The notes under the pieces: generated by a model
What the model was told of the DNA's origin: nothing
The model's database searches: none
What the model saw: the letters and a program-made list of their open reading frames with translations, nothing else
Assembly (NCBI RefSeq): GCF_018310695.1
Contig: NZ_JAGXCY010000009.1
Coordinates: 62,001-126,000, forward strand
From: Paenibacillus sp. Marseille-Q4541
GTDB taxonomy: Bacteria; Bacillota; Bacilli; Paenibacillales; Paenibacillaceae
Direction: 5' to 3'
DNA length: 64,000 nt
Shown: piece by piece, positions 17,788 through 26,082 of the stretch
How positions within the stretch are numbered: position 1 is the first letter of the stretch
Layout: the number at the start of each line of letters is the position of its first letter
Position numbers and translations under genes: made by a program

Positions 17788-18756
17788 CTATCGCTCAATG
17801 TGCTGAATGTTATTTAAAGCTGCCTCAACCTGACTATAAGTCGGAAGAGCTTCCCAGTCTCCCACAGCCTGAATGACCATACTTCCAGTCAAACTGCCAA
17901 GTCTTGTCGCTTCCACAGGATCCTTCCCTTGTAGCAAACCTGACAAAAATCCTGCACAGAAGCCATCTCCAGCTCCTACCGTATCAAGTACTTGATCTGC
18001 TTTTACATAAGGCACTTGATGTACTTTACCCTCATACAGGACATAAGTGAGATTAGGTCCACCTTTTACAATAGATACCGCTTGCAGTTTTGATAATTTC
18101 CCAAAAATTCGTTCGGTACTTTCTTCATCATATAAAAGTTTTAGCTCATCAAGCCCTGGCAAAAAATAATCTGCTTGCTCCGCAAGGGATAAAAGAACCG
18201 GCCTTGCTTCCTCAAGCGACCATAATTTCATCCTCAGATTAGGATCAAAACTCACTTTCACACCCGAATCTTTTGCGATCTGGATCGCCCTCTGAACCGT
18301 CTGTAAGCTTGAAGAACTGATTGCAGCTGTAATACCGGTAATGTGAAGTATTCTTGCTCCCGCAATATAATCTGGGTCCAGTTCATCCGGAGTCATGTAA
18401 CTTGCGGCGGACAGCTTCCTATAATAATGCACCGAGGATTTTGCAGGCATATTCTCGCGAATCATAAGCCCCGTGGACATTCCATCCCTTAGTTTCGCTC
18501 GGGATACATCGACACCTTCTCCACGAATCGCCTTCAAGATCATCTGCCCGAGCGGATCATTTCCAAGCCGCCCACACCAGCCGCTTTGATGTCCTAAACG
18601 CGCTAGACCAATAGCTACATTACTCTCTGCCCCGCCAAAAGATTTATGTAATGTGGCAGCGTACTCAAGTCCCCTCGTATCTTGTGCTGTGAACAGCCCC
18701 ATGCTTTCTCCAAAGGTGACTACTTCAGGCGGAGTAAATCCGATCTCTGTTTTCAT
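17788..18756 (-). CDS. kdgK: 2-keto-3-deoxygluconate kinase (PfkB family)
   Basis: Phosphorylates 2-keto-3-deoxygluconate before aldolase cleavage. The 322-aa ribokinase-fold protein has the N-terminal GGAESNVAIGLARLG motif and the C-terminal signature DTVGAGDGFCAGF with the catalytic Asp near residue 255. ATG 18756 (MKTEIGFTPP) has GGAGG 7 nt upstream, whereas the frame from 18789 does not. First gene of kdgK-eda, with a good promoter upstream. Fructokinase or another sugar kinase is the alternative, but eda next door supports KDG. Confidence 0.9.
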   Translation of the reverse strand: MKTEIGFTPPEVVTFGESMGLFTAQDTRGLEYAATLHKSFGGAESNVAIGLARLGHQSGWCGRLGNDPLGQMILKAIRGEGVDVSRAKLRDGMSTGLMIRENMPAKSSVHYYRKLSAASYMTPDELDPDYIAGARILHITGITAAISSSSLQTVQRAIQIAKDSGVKVSFDPNLRMKLWSLEEARPVLLSLAEQADYFLPGLDELKLLYDEESTERIFGKLSKLQAVSIVKGGPNLTYVLYEGKVHQVPYVKADQVLDTVGAGDGFCAGFLSGLLQGKDPVEATRLGSLTGSMVIQAVGDWEALPTYSQVEAALNNIQHIER

Positions 18757-18854
18757 GATGAGCCCTCCCTTTTCTAAACAATAATTCAAGATCCTTTGAC
18801 TTCTAATCCACTTTCATTTAGGTTCATAAACTTCCATTATGGTTCGATATATCT

Positions 18855-18883
18855 ATTGTTATCCCGGATGGAACCGTTGTCAA
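18855..18883 (-). promoter_or_regulatory. kdgK promoter
   Basis: Consensus TTGACA (18878-18883), 17-bp spacer and AACAAT (18855-18860). The flanking inverted pair GGTTC (18872-18876 on the minus strand) and GAACC (18842-18846) could be an operator for a local regulator; this is only a suggestion. Confidence 0.6.
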
Positions 18884-19009
18884 TCGTAAAATAACAACTT
18901 TGTTTAACCTTGGCCACGTTCCTTTTTACAAAAAATGGTTCAATCTCGTTTCACTGTAATCTAGACGTGGTAAGTACAAGAATAAACACTTGATAAGGAG
19001 TGAATCGAA

Positions 19010-19261
19010 ATGGCAAATGAAAAACCAACTCGTCCAAAAATGACCCGCGCTGAAGCCGGTCGTCTCGGCGGAGAAGCCACTTCTAAAAAATTTGATCGAA
19101 CGTTTTACGAAAATATAGGAAGAAAAGGTGGGATAACCACATCTGAAAATCATGATGCAGATTTCTATCAAGAGATTGGTAGTAAAGGTGGACAAGCTAC
19201 CGCCCGCTCTCATGATCGTAGCTTTTATCGTGAAATTGGACGTAAAGGGGGCCTTCGTTAA
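19010..19261 (+). CDS. KGG-repeat stress protein (GsiB/Con-10 like)
   Basis: An 83-aa highly hydrophilic protein containing four copies of a Gly-Gly motif, each after a FYxxIGxKGG-like unit (RLGGEATSKK, RKGGITTSEN, SKGGQATARS, RKGGLR). This is the repeat of GsiB and fungal Con-10, proteins made under stress or in dormancy and resembling desiccation-protective proteins. AAGGAG lies 9 nt before the ATG. It has no obvious sigma-B promoter, and is a stand-alone gene facing ilvD. Its role in dehydration or general stress protection is inferred from the family. Confidence 0.88.
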   Translation: MANEKPTRPKMTRAEAGRLGGEATSKKFDRTFYENIGRKGGITTSENHDADFYQEIGSKGGQATARSHDRSFYREIGRKGGLR

Positions 19262-19303
19262 GTATTTTTTCAACAATATTGTTTATCTACCTTTAACAAA
19301 AAA

Positions 19304-19430
19304 GGGACTTGTCATCTCATGACCTATCGCCTGCTTTATATCAATGGATCTATGGACCTTCCAAGAAGACAATTGGTGGTCCGTCAGGCAGTGTATCTAA
19401 GTCAATGTGAGAAGATACAAGTCTCTTTTT
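19304..19430 (+). ncRNA. Unassigned structured RNA with intrinsic terminator
   Basis: About 127 nt that fold into one long interrupted hairpin. The closing stem pairs GGGACTTGT (19304-19312) with ACAAGTCTC (19417-19425), extended by CTCA/TGAG, and is followed at once by T5. A middle stem pairs GCCTG (19329-19333) with CAGGC (19385-19389). The apical stem pairs GGACC/GGTCC and CCAA/TTGG around an 8-nt loop. Large asymmetric loops separate the stems. There is no open frame. It may be a small RNA (6S-like shape, but short) or an attenuator upstream of ilvD, which starts 150 bp further on. Confidence 0.55.
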
Positions 19431-19580
19431 CTGTTTGTGTATACCTTAGTTCCCTTAATTTTGTAGAAATATGACGTGAACTGTGATAGACTCATAAAAA
19501 TTATATTTTACTATTTGCGATTAAAGCGTCACAGAGGAAAGTTATTCATTTCATTTTGATTCTGGGGGGAAACAGTCATC

Positions 19581-21269
19581 ATGGCACCAAATAAAATGCG
19601 TTCCGATATGATTAAAAAAGGTTTCGACAGAGCACCGCACCGTAGCTTGCTTCGTGCAGCAGGGGTAAAAGAAGAGGATTTTGGTAAACCATTTATCGCA
19701 GTATGTAACTCATATATTGATATCGTACCAGGTCATGTACATCTTCAGGAATTCGGTAAAATTGTAAAAGAAGCGATCCGTGAAGCGGGCGGGGTTCCTT
19801 TTGAATTCAATACAATCGGTGTCGACGATGGTATTGCAATGGGACACATTGGTATGCGCTATTCCCTACCAAGCCGGGATATTATTGCAGATTCAGTTGA
19901 AACTGTCGTATCGGCACACTGGTTTGACGGTATGGTTTGTATTCCGAACTGTGACAAGATTACGCCAGGCATGATGATGGGCGCACTGCGCGTTAACATT
20001 CCAACCATCTTCGTCAGCGGTGGACCGATGAAAGCAGGCCGTGATAGTAATGGTCGTGCTCTATCCCTCACTTCTGTATTTGAAGGTGTAGGTGCTTATC
20101 AAGCAGGTAAAATCGATGATAAAAGTTTGCTTGAACTGGAACAGTTTGGTTGTCCTACATGCGGATCTTGCTCCGGTATGTTTACAGCGAACTCCATGAA
20201 CTGTCTTGCCGAAGCAATGGGTCTTGCTCTTCCGGGTAATGGTACCATTCTTGCGGTTTCTCCAGAACGTCGTGATTTTGTCCGCCAGTCTGCCACTCAG
20301 CTAATGGAGCTGATCAAGCTGGATCTGAAACCTCGTGATATCGTAACCCATGAGGCCATTGATAATGCGTTCGCTCTTGATATGGCAATGGGCGGTTCTA
20401 CCAATACTGTGCTTCATACCCTTGCGCTCGCTCATGAAGCGGGTATCGATTATCCAATTGAACGTATTAACGAAGTGGCAAATCGTGTTCCGCATTTGTC
20501 AAAACTCGCACCTGCTTCCGATCTTCATATTGAAGACGTTCAGAATGCAGGCGGTGTAAGTGCCGTACTGAATGAACTCCTCAAAAAACCAGGTGCAATT
20601 CATGGCGATTGTATTACCGTTACCGGTAAAACCATTCGTGAGAATGTTCAAGGTAAGGAGATTCAGGATCATAATGTCATTCATGCTTTGGACAATCCGC
20701 ATTCAGAACGTGGAGGTCTTGCTGTACTCTTTGGTAACCTCGCTCCTCAAGGTTCCATTATTAAAGTTGGTGCGGTAGATGCGTCCGTAGGTGGATATCA
20801 TAAAGGCCCTGCAATCTGCTTTAACTCACAAGAAGAAGCACTCGAAGGTATTGCAAATGGTAAAGTAAAAGAAGGAAATGTCGTTGTCATTCGTTATGAA
20901 GGCCCTAAAGGCGGTCCGGGTATGCCAGAGATGCTCGCTCCTACCTCTCAGATCGTTGGAATGGGACTTGGTGCGAAAGTCGGCCTTATTACAGACGGAC
21001 GTTTCTCTGGTGCATCCAGAGGAATCAGTATTGGACATATTTCTCCAGAAGCAGCCGAAGGCGGTCCAATCGCATTTGTGCATGACGGAGATCTGATTGA
21101 GCTTGATCTGAACAATCGTAAAATTGATCTGCTTGTTAGTGAAGAAGAAATGGAACGTCGCCGTGCTGACGAGTGGACTGAGTTCGAACCAAAAGTGAAA
21201 ACAGGGTATTTGGCTCGTTATTCCAAACTCGTTACCAACGCAAGTAATGGCGGAGTACTGAAAATCTAA
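19581..21269 (+). CDS. ilvD: Dihydroxy-acid dehydratase
   Basis: Dehydrates dihydroxy acids in valine and isoleucine synthesis. The 562-aa enzyme has iron-sulfur cysteines at Cys42 (AVCNSY), Cys124 (PNCDKITPG) and the CPTCGSC block (191-197), and the magnesium-binding VDDGIAMGH region. GGGGGG lies 11 nt upstream of ATG 19581. It stands alone, away from the other ilv genes, with a strong terminator. A structured RNA with a terminator precedes it, so premature termination could regulate it; no T-box or leader peptide rich in branched residues was seen. Confidence 0.96.
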   Translation: MAPNKMRSDMIKKGFDRAPHRSLLRAAGVKEEDFGKPFIAVCNSYIDIVPGHVHLQEFGKIVKEAIREAGGVPFEFNTIGVDDGIAMGHIGMRYSLPSRDIIADSVETVVSAHWFDGMVCIPNCDKITPGMMMGALRVNIPTIFVSGGPMKAGRDSNGRALSLTSVFEGVGAYQAGKIDDKSLLELEQFGCPTCGSCSGMFTANSMNCLAEAMGLALPGNGTILAVSPERRDFVRQSATQLMELIKLDLKPRDIVTHEAIDNAFALDMAMGGSTNTVLHTLALAHEAGIDYPIERINEVANRVPHLSKLAPASDLHIEDVQNAGGVSAVLNELLKKPGAIHGDCITVTGKTIRENVQGKEIQDHNVIHALDNPHSERGGLAVLFGNLAPQGSIIKVGAVDASVGGYHKGPAICFNSQEEALEGIANGKVKEGNVVVIRYEGPKGGPGMPEMLAPTSQIVGMGLGAKVGLITDGRFSGASRGISIGHISPEAAEGGPIAFVHDGDLIELDLNNRKIDLLVSEEEMERRRADEWTEFEPKVKTGYLARYSKLVTNASNGGVLKI

Positions 21270-21283
21270 TCACTCATGAATAA

Positions 21284-21321
21284 AAGGATCCTCAGCTTAA
21301 GTGAGCTGGGGATCCTTTTTT
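21284..21321 (+). terminator. ilvD terminator
   Basis: AAGGATCCTCAGCT-TAAGTG-AGCTGGGGATCCTT followed by T6. The A4 on the other side gives only weak activity for the convergent deacetylase gene. Confidence 0.93.
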
Positions 21322-21348
21322 ATGTCCTATTTTTTATGATATTAAGTA

Positions 21349-22785
21349 TCAAGCTACAGGTGGTGTTCTACTTAAATCAGTGCTTCCAGTAAGTATAGAT
21401 GATTCATCTTCCTCATAAGTTTCTTCCATTACATCCTTTTGGGATGATGGCTCAGGACTATTTTTACTCCCGAATCGTTCATACAAAACATCCATTGGCA
21501 TGATAATCATTTTGGGTACCATTTGCTGACTACCCTCTTTTAACCGTTGCTGACCTTGCGGATGAATGACGCTAAGTAGAATTTTCAGATAGACTGAACT
21601 AGATGCAGCAAACCATCCCTTCGGCAAATCCTTAACGAGGAATCCAAATTGCTCTGGTCCGCGATTAATCATCGTCACTCCATACAATGCCTTAACCTGG
21701 GCAGCATCTGGATCCACCGCTGCAATTCGTGCTAGATCAGGAAGTTGTTTTTCCATCGTCCGGATCATTCGAATCGCAAGATGAACAGATGTGCGTGATG
21801 AAGTACCTAATTGATACAATTTTTTATTGTCAAAATGAAGCTCAATGATAGAATCGCCCTTTTCAAGAAACGCTCCGTCTGCCATTGGTACCCGATTACC
21901 CTGGTATGGACGAATCCGATAATGTAAAAAAGGATCCTGAGGGGTAATTGTCTTTAGATGGGTTATCATATGGAAGACTTTTTCCCAACCTAACCACAGA
22001 GTGACTACTACTTTTTTCATTCCTGCTTTCATGTTTATAAGCATATCCTTCCCGAAACGTATTACTCCGTCTTTCTTTGCTGCATTATGAAGAGCAATCA
22101 TTTCATCGATGCGAATGCTTTGAAGTCCTTTATGCTTCGCTTCCTCCAAAATTCTCTCCAGTGCAAGAAGCATGATTCGGGGAGCATGTTTATCAGCACC
22201 CGGTGTAGTTCCACAATCGTGAAGTACCAGAACTTCACCACCACGAAGTTTTTTTCTCATTCGTTCAGCTAAACGTTCCTCTCCGATACGTTCTTTCCAG
22301 TCTCCAAACATTCCTGACCATAGAACAATACGATGATGATGCTTTTTCGAGAAATCAAATAAATTGGTAATTCCCCATGGCGGACGGTAAAATTGAGTAT
22401 GCGAACCCGTAATCTGATACACAATGGTATCTGTACGTTCAATTTGCTGTCGGACAAGCTTAGGAGACATTAACCAGTTCGTGTAATGCTTGTAATTGTG
22501 AATACCAATGAGGTGACCCTCTTCATGAATTCTCTTTAGCAGATCTTGATTTCGCTCTGCATGTTCTCCCACTACAAAAAAAGTAGCTTTGACACCATAC
22601 CTTTTGAGCAGATCCAAAAGAAGTGGTGTATAGTATGGATCGGGTCCATCATCAAAAGTAAGAGCATAATCTTTTATGTTTTTTCCTTTTCTAAACACAC
22701 GAAAACCGAATAACCGGCTAATCAAACTGGGAATAAATGCATAAAAGGATGTAATGTAAAAAAGCAAAAGCAACAAGTTTTGCAT
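21349..22785 (-). CDS. Polysaccharide deacetylase with YkoP-like C-terminal domain
   Basis: Membrane-anchored carbohydrate esterase 4 of 478 aa. An N-terminal hydrophobic segment (about 3-25) precedes a NodB domain (about 35-245) with TFDDGP, the metal His pair in HNYKH, RPPWG and LVLHD motifs, all catalytic. Residues from about 260 to 420 form a second domain resembling Bacillus YkoP, then an acidic Ser/Thr-rich tail. ATG 22785 (MQNLLLLLF) has GAGG 10 nt upstream; a TTG at 22824 is improbable. It is divergent from the YtvI-like gene. Its substrate, peptidoglycan or a surface glycan, is unknown. Confidence 0.88.
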   Translation of the reverse strand: MQNLLLLLFYITSFYAFIPSLISRLFGFRVFRKGKNIKDYALTFDDGPDPYYTPLLLDLLKRYGVKATFFVVGEHAERNQDLLKRIHEEGHLIGIHNYKHYTNWLMSPKLVRQQIERTDTIVYQITGSHTQFYRPPWGITNLFDFSKKHHHRIVLWSGMFGDWKERIGEERLAERMRKKLRGGEVLVLHDCGTTPGADKHAPRIMLLALERILEEAKHKGLQSIRIDEMIALHNAAKKDGVIRFGKDMLINMKAGMKKVVVTLWLGWEKVFHMITHLKTITPQDPFLHYRIRPYQGNRVPMADGAFLEKGDSIIELHFDNKKLYQLGTSSRTSVHLAIRMIRTMEKQLPDLARIAAVDPDAAQVKALYGVTMINRGPEQFGFLVKDLPKGWFAASSSVYLKILLSVIHPQGQQRLKEGSQQMVPKMIIMPMDVLYERFGSKNSPEPSSQKDVMEETYEEDESSILTGSTDLSRTPPVA

Positions 22786-22947
22786 AATCTTATTCCTCAC
22801 TTCTCTCGCTAGTCTCGCCTGCAAATCAAAACAACACTAATTGTTATTTTATCATATTGTGAATAAAATGAACCTTTGAATTCAAATTTTGCGTATACTT
22901 CCTTAAATGTTGATATTTAAATGAGATAAAGGAGTCGTTGTTATCGT

Positions 22948-24081
22948 ATGCTTCCTCTGTATAAAAAGTATTGGCGCACCGCTTTTGATATTGGTCTAAT
23001 TGCGCTCACCGTTTTTTTAATTATGTTCGTCTCAAGCAAGTTGTATCAGATCGCAGCGCCTGTATTTCTTTCCTTTCTTGTCTTTATAATTATTGAACCA
23101 CTTGCCAAATTTCTACATCGCAAAGGAATAAAAAAAGCGATTGCCTCAGCTATTTCAGTCTTACTCTTTCTCGGTATATTACTCGGTATATTTTTTGGAC
23201 TTGGTGTTATCGTCGTCTCGTCCATTGTTCAATTTCAGGATAATATCCCTTACTATACCGAAATGATTCAGACCCAGTTCAACCAGTTCATGACTTTTTT
23301 ACATACACAAATTGATGCACTTCCAGCCAGCGTGACGAATCAGGTAAATGATTACTTTGAAGTCGTCACTCAAACACTATCTGCCTGGGGAAAAATATTC
23401 ATTGGTTATATTATTACTATGCTCAGCTCCTTTTCCTCATTTATAGGAAATTTTGCTGTTGCCATGATCCTTGCGTTCTTCCTCAGTGTTGAAATTGATA
23501 TATGGCGGGCACTAACGAAAAGAAAAGCACCTAATACCATCAAACAAGCGTATTTATTTGTGAAAAATCACGTACTTATTTCTATTGGTTCCTATTTAAA
23601 AGCTCAATTAATTCTTATCTCCATTACATTTATACTTGTATATGTAGGATTGTTGATTGTAGGAACCGGAAATGCTCTTACCATTGCACTCGTATCCGCC
23701 TTTTTTGATTTATTGCCTCTGCTTGGTATACCAGTTATTTTTATCCCATGGATTATTTATTTGTTTATCGTAGGAAACACAGGAACGGCAATCGGGCTCA
23801 TTATTGTTCTAGTGGTAACCATGCTGACTCGACAACTGGCAGAGCCAAAAATTTCCGGTAATTCGATTGGTGTCACATCTGCTTATTTAATGCTATCCTT
23901 TATGCTCATATCCTTGTCCATTTTCGGCATTGCAGGTGTTATATTATCACCAATCCTACTGATTCTAATTAAGGAATTACTTCAGCAAGGGTACTTGCAG
24001 CGCTGGATTCATCTTCCTGAAGATGAATTTCAAACCTCTCCTTTTATTGTAGACGACCCAGTTAACCCACGGGAAGAATAA
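22948..24081 (+). CDS. AI-2E family permease, YtvI-like
   Basis: Polytopic membrane protein of 377 aa with about eight transmembrane segments, of the AI-2E/PerM family. The N-terminus (MLPLYKKYWRTAFDIGLI) and spacing resemble Bacillus YtvI, a sporulation-associated member. AAAGGAG sits 13 nt upstream of the ATG, longer than usual, but no other in-frame start is available. Transport function for this branch is not established. It is convergent with the PBP gene and shares a bidirectional terminator. Confidence 0.85.
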   Translation: MLPLYKKYWRTAFDIGLIALTVFLIMFVSSKLYQIAAPVFLSFLVFIIIEPLAKFLHRKGIKKAIASAISVLLFLGILLGIFFGLGVIVVSSIVQFQDNIPYYTEMIQTQFNQFMTFLHTQIDALPASVTNQVNDYFEVVTQTLSAWGKIFIGYIITMLSSFSSFIGNFAVAMILAFFLSVEIDIWRALTKRKAPNTIKQAYLFVKNHVLISIGSYLKAQLILISITFILVYVGLLIVGTGNALTIALVSAFFDLLPLLGIPVIFIPWIIYLFIVGNTGTAIGLIIVLVVTMLTRQLAEPKISGNSIGVTSAYLMLSFMLISLSIFGIAGVILSPILLILIKELLQQGYLQRWIHLPEDEFQTSPFIVDDPVNPREE

Positions 24082-24093
24082 AAAAACAAAATT

Positions 24094-24134
24094 AAAACCT
24101 CTACCGTCCCTATTGAATAGGGAAGTAGAGGTTT
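24094..24134. terminator. Bidirectional terminator, ytvI-like / PBP
   Basis: AAACCTCTACCGTCCCTATT and AATAGGGAAGTAGAGGTTT pair with one mismatch. On the minus strand the hairpin is followed by TTTTAATTTTG; on the plus strand by TATTTGATTT. It lies between two convergent genes. Confidence 0.85.
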
Positions 24135-24165
24135 ATTTGATTTACATTCAGTCACCATTCACGAT

Positions 24166-25965
24166 TTAAGTTGTAGCCAACATGTTCATTACCTGTTTAA
24201 ATAACTGCGTAGCTTTGTGTTTAGAGGTCGGTTCCACATGCTTTACGAGTACAGCAACTGCATAACGTGGAGATTCTACCGGACCATATCCGATAAACCA
24301 CTGATGGTTTAATTTTCGTGAGTTCTTCAAAACTTGAGCTGTGCCTGATTTTCCAGCAAGATGCCATGTTGCCTGCTTTAGAGCTTGTCCTGTACCTTCC
24401 TCCACTACCTTGTCCATAAAATGCAGCAGCTTGTTCGCTGTAGACTTGCGGATAGAAGGCATACTGCTTCCCGATAAACGGTGCTCTGGAAGTTCTGCCA
24501 GCACAGTTCCGTCCGCATAATGAATTTGGGCGACGATGCGCGGAGATAACACCTCTCCCCCATGTAAAAGTGTCACGATAAGATTGGCTGCTTGCAGTGG
24601 AGTGACCTTTACATCCCGCTGTCCAATCGCTGTTTGTATCCTGGCACCTTCATCATCAAGCTGAATACTCTCTTTCGTGTTAAAGATGCTACCTTTCTCT
24701 TCATGATCGAACAGCCGGAAATGCTCTTGTCCCAAATAATGATTCTGTTCAAATCCAACCGCTCTCCCAAGTCCAAGGGAGTTAGCTGTATCTGTTATCT
24801 GCTTCGCACTCAATCGCGATGCCACCTCGGCAAAAGTAATATTGCAAGACTGAGCAAAACCTTCTTCGAATGTCAAAATTCCATGGCCCGCTGTTTTCCA
24901 GCAACTTAGTCCATATTTTCCATAATGGCCGGTACAGTGGAATTTCTCATTAGGGTGAACCACACCTTGTTCCAGAGCAGCTGCGGCAGTTACTATTTTA
25001 AAAATAGAACCAGGAACAGCAGCCTTCAGCGCCTGATTTCCCCATTCATTCTTCGTCATACTAATATGCTCCGGATCATAAAAAGGTCTCGATACCATAG
25101 CTACAACGTCTGCATTCCGTACGTCAAGTACGACAACTGCTCCCTCGGCAATACCTGCCTGAGCGGTTAGTTTTTCTACTTGTTCTTGTATATCTATATC
25201 CACTGTAGTCTCGACATTCAGAGGATACTTCGGATTGCGGGGTGCAATTACCCTAGCCCCTAGATTTCCTTGTAATGGATTTTTATGTCCATCTACCATA
25301 TTGGATACTATGGTAGGTCCAAGTCCTTTCAGCACGGGTTCCAAGCTGCGCTCTAAGCCCCCTGCCCCTGACTTCACGTTAAAAGGATCTTTAACCTCCA
25401 TATGACGATTGCTCATCACAGTCTTTTCCGGGAGTTCTGCAAGATAACCAAGCCACTGCCTTCCATTTTCTGCGCCCAAGTACCGCTTCATATAGGGCAG
25501 CGGCTTGATGACGTCTATATTCATGTTACGGAGGGACTCAGCCTCTGTAGTTGATAGGATCATTGGCTCCCCAGAAGCACCCTTCCAGCATTCCGGTGAG
25601 GTTAAGGTGCTCCATTTCGCCCACAGTACCTCATTACTGATCTTCAGCACGTCTGCTACCTCTAGCAGACTGTTTTTCTCTTCTTCTGTAATCTGGTCAG
25701 GCAGTGGAAACAAAACAGGTATATATACCATTTGTCCAGTCAGCGACTTATGGTGGCGATCAAGAAACTGTCCACGGCCCGAATCCATAATAATCCCTTG
25801 TTCACGCTGTAATACTGACATCTCTCTCATCGTTCTTCCAGTTTCAAGTACCTCTTGATTGACGCTAATAAACTGAATGTACCCAAGACGAATAATTAAT
25901 ACAAGAAGCAGCCCCCCTAATAAAAGAAGCATATAAAAAATTCGTCTTTTTCTTATCAGGTCCAT
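24166..25965 (-). CDS. Class B penicillin-binding protein (PbpI-like transpeptidase)
   Basis: Cell-wall D,D-transpeptidase of 599 aa. One N-terminal membrane anchor (about 9-29), a short dimerisation region (about 50-245) and a transpeptidase domain (about 250-595). All three active-site motifs are present: S320-x-x-K (GSIFK), S373-C-N and K539-S-G (AGKSGT). The size and anchor resemble Bacillus PbpI (YrrR), a sporulation-associated class B enzyme of about 580 residues. It is monocistronic. SpoVD/PBP2 types are excluded by the lack of PASTA domains. Confidence 0.88.
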   Translation of the reverse strand: MDLIRKRRIFYMLLLLGGLLLVLIIRLGYIQFISVNQEVLETGRTMREMSVLQREQGIIMDSGRGQFLDRHHKSLTGQMVYIPVLFPLPDQITEEEKNSLLEVADVLKISNEVLWAKWSTLTSPECWKGASGEPMILSTTEAESLRNMNIDVIKPLPYMKRYLGAENGRQWLGYLAELPEKTVMSNRHMEVKDPFNVKSGAGGLERSLEPVLKGLGPTIVSNMVDGHKNPLQGNLGARVIAPRNPKYPLNVETTVDIDIQEQVEKLTAQAGIAEGAVVVLDVRNADVVAMVSRPFYDPEHISMTKNEWGNQALKAAVPGSIFKIVTAAAALEQGVVHPNEKFHCTGHYGKYGLSCWKTAGHGILTFEEGFAQSCNITFAEVASRLSAKQITDTANSLGLGRAVGFEQNHYLGQEHFRLFDHEEKGSIFNTKESIQLDDEGARIQTAIGQRDVKVTPLQAANLIVTLLHGGEVLSPRIVAQIHYADGTVLAELPEHRLSGSSMPSIRKSTANKLLHFMDKVVEEGTGQALKQATWHLAGKSGTAQVLKNSRKLNHQWFIGYGPVESPRYAVAVLVKHVEPTSKHKATQLFKQVMNMLATT

Positions 25966-26017
25966 ACAGTCGCCTTCTTTCGACTTTTTTGGCTATTATC
26001 CCCTATTTGCCCATATT

Positions 26018-26052
26018 AAAAACCCTGCCTCCTTATTTCAGGAAACAGGGTG
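26018..26052 (-). terminator. Chemoreceptor gene terminator
   Basis: Minus strand ACCCTGTTTCCT-GAAATA-AGGAGGCAGGGT followed by T5, 30 bp after the stop. Confidence 0.85.
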
Positions 26053-26082
26053 TGATTGGTGTTCATAATCTACATGTAATGA

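Noticed and set aside
18890-19009. Sigma-B promoter before the KGG-repeat gene
   Set aside because: GTTTAA is present near 18901 but there is no GGGTAT-like element at the right distance.
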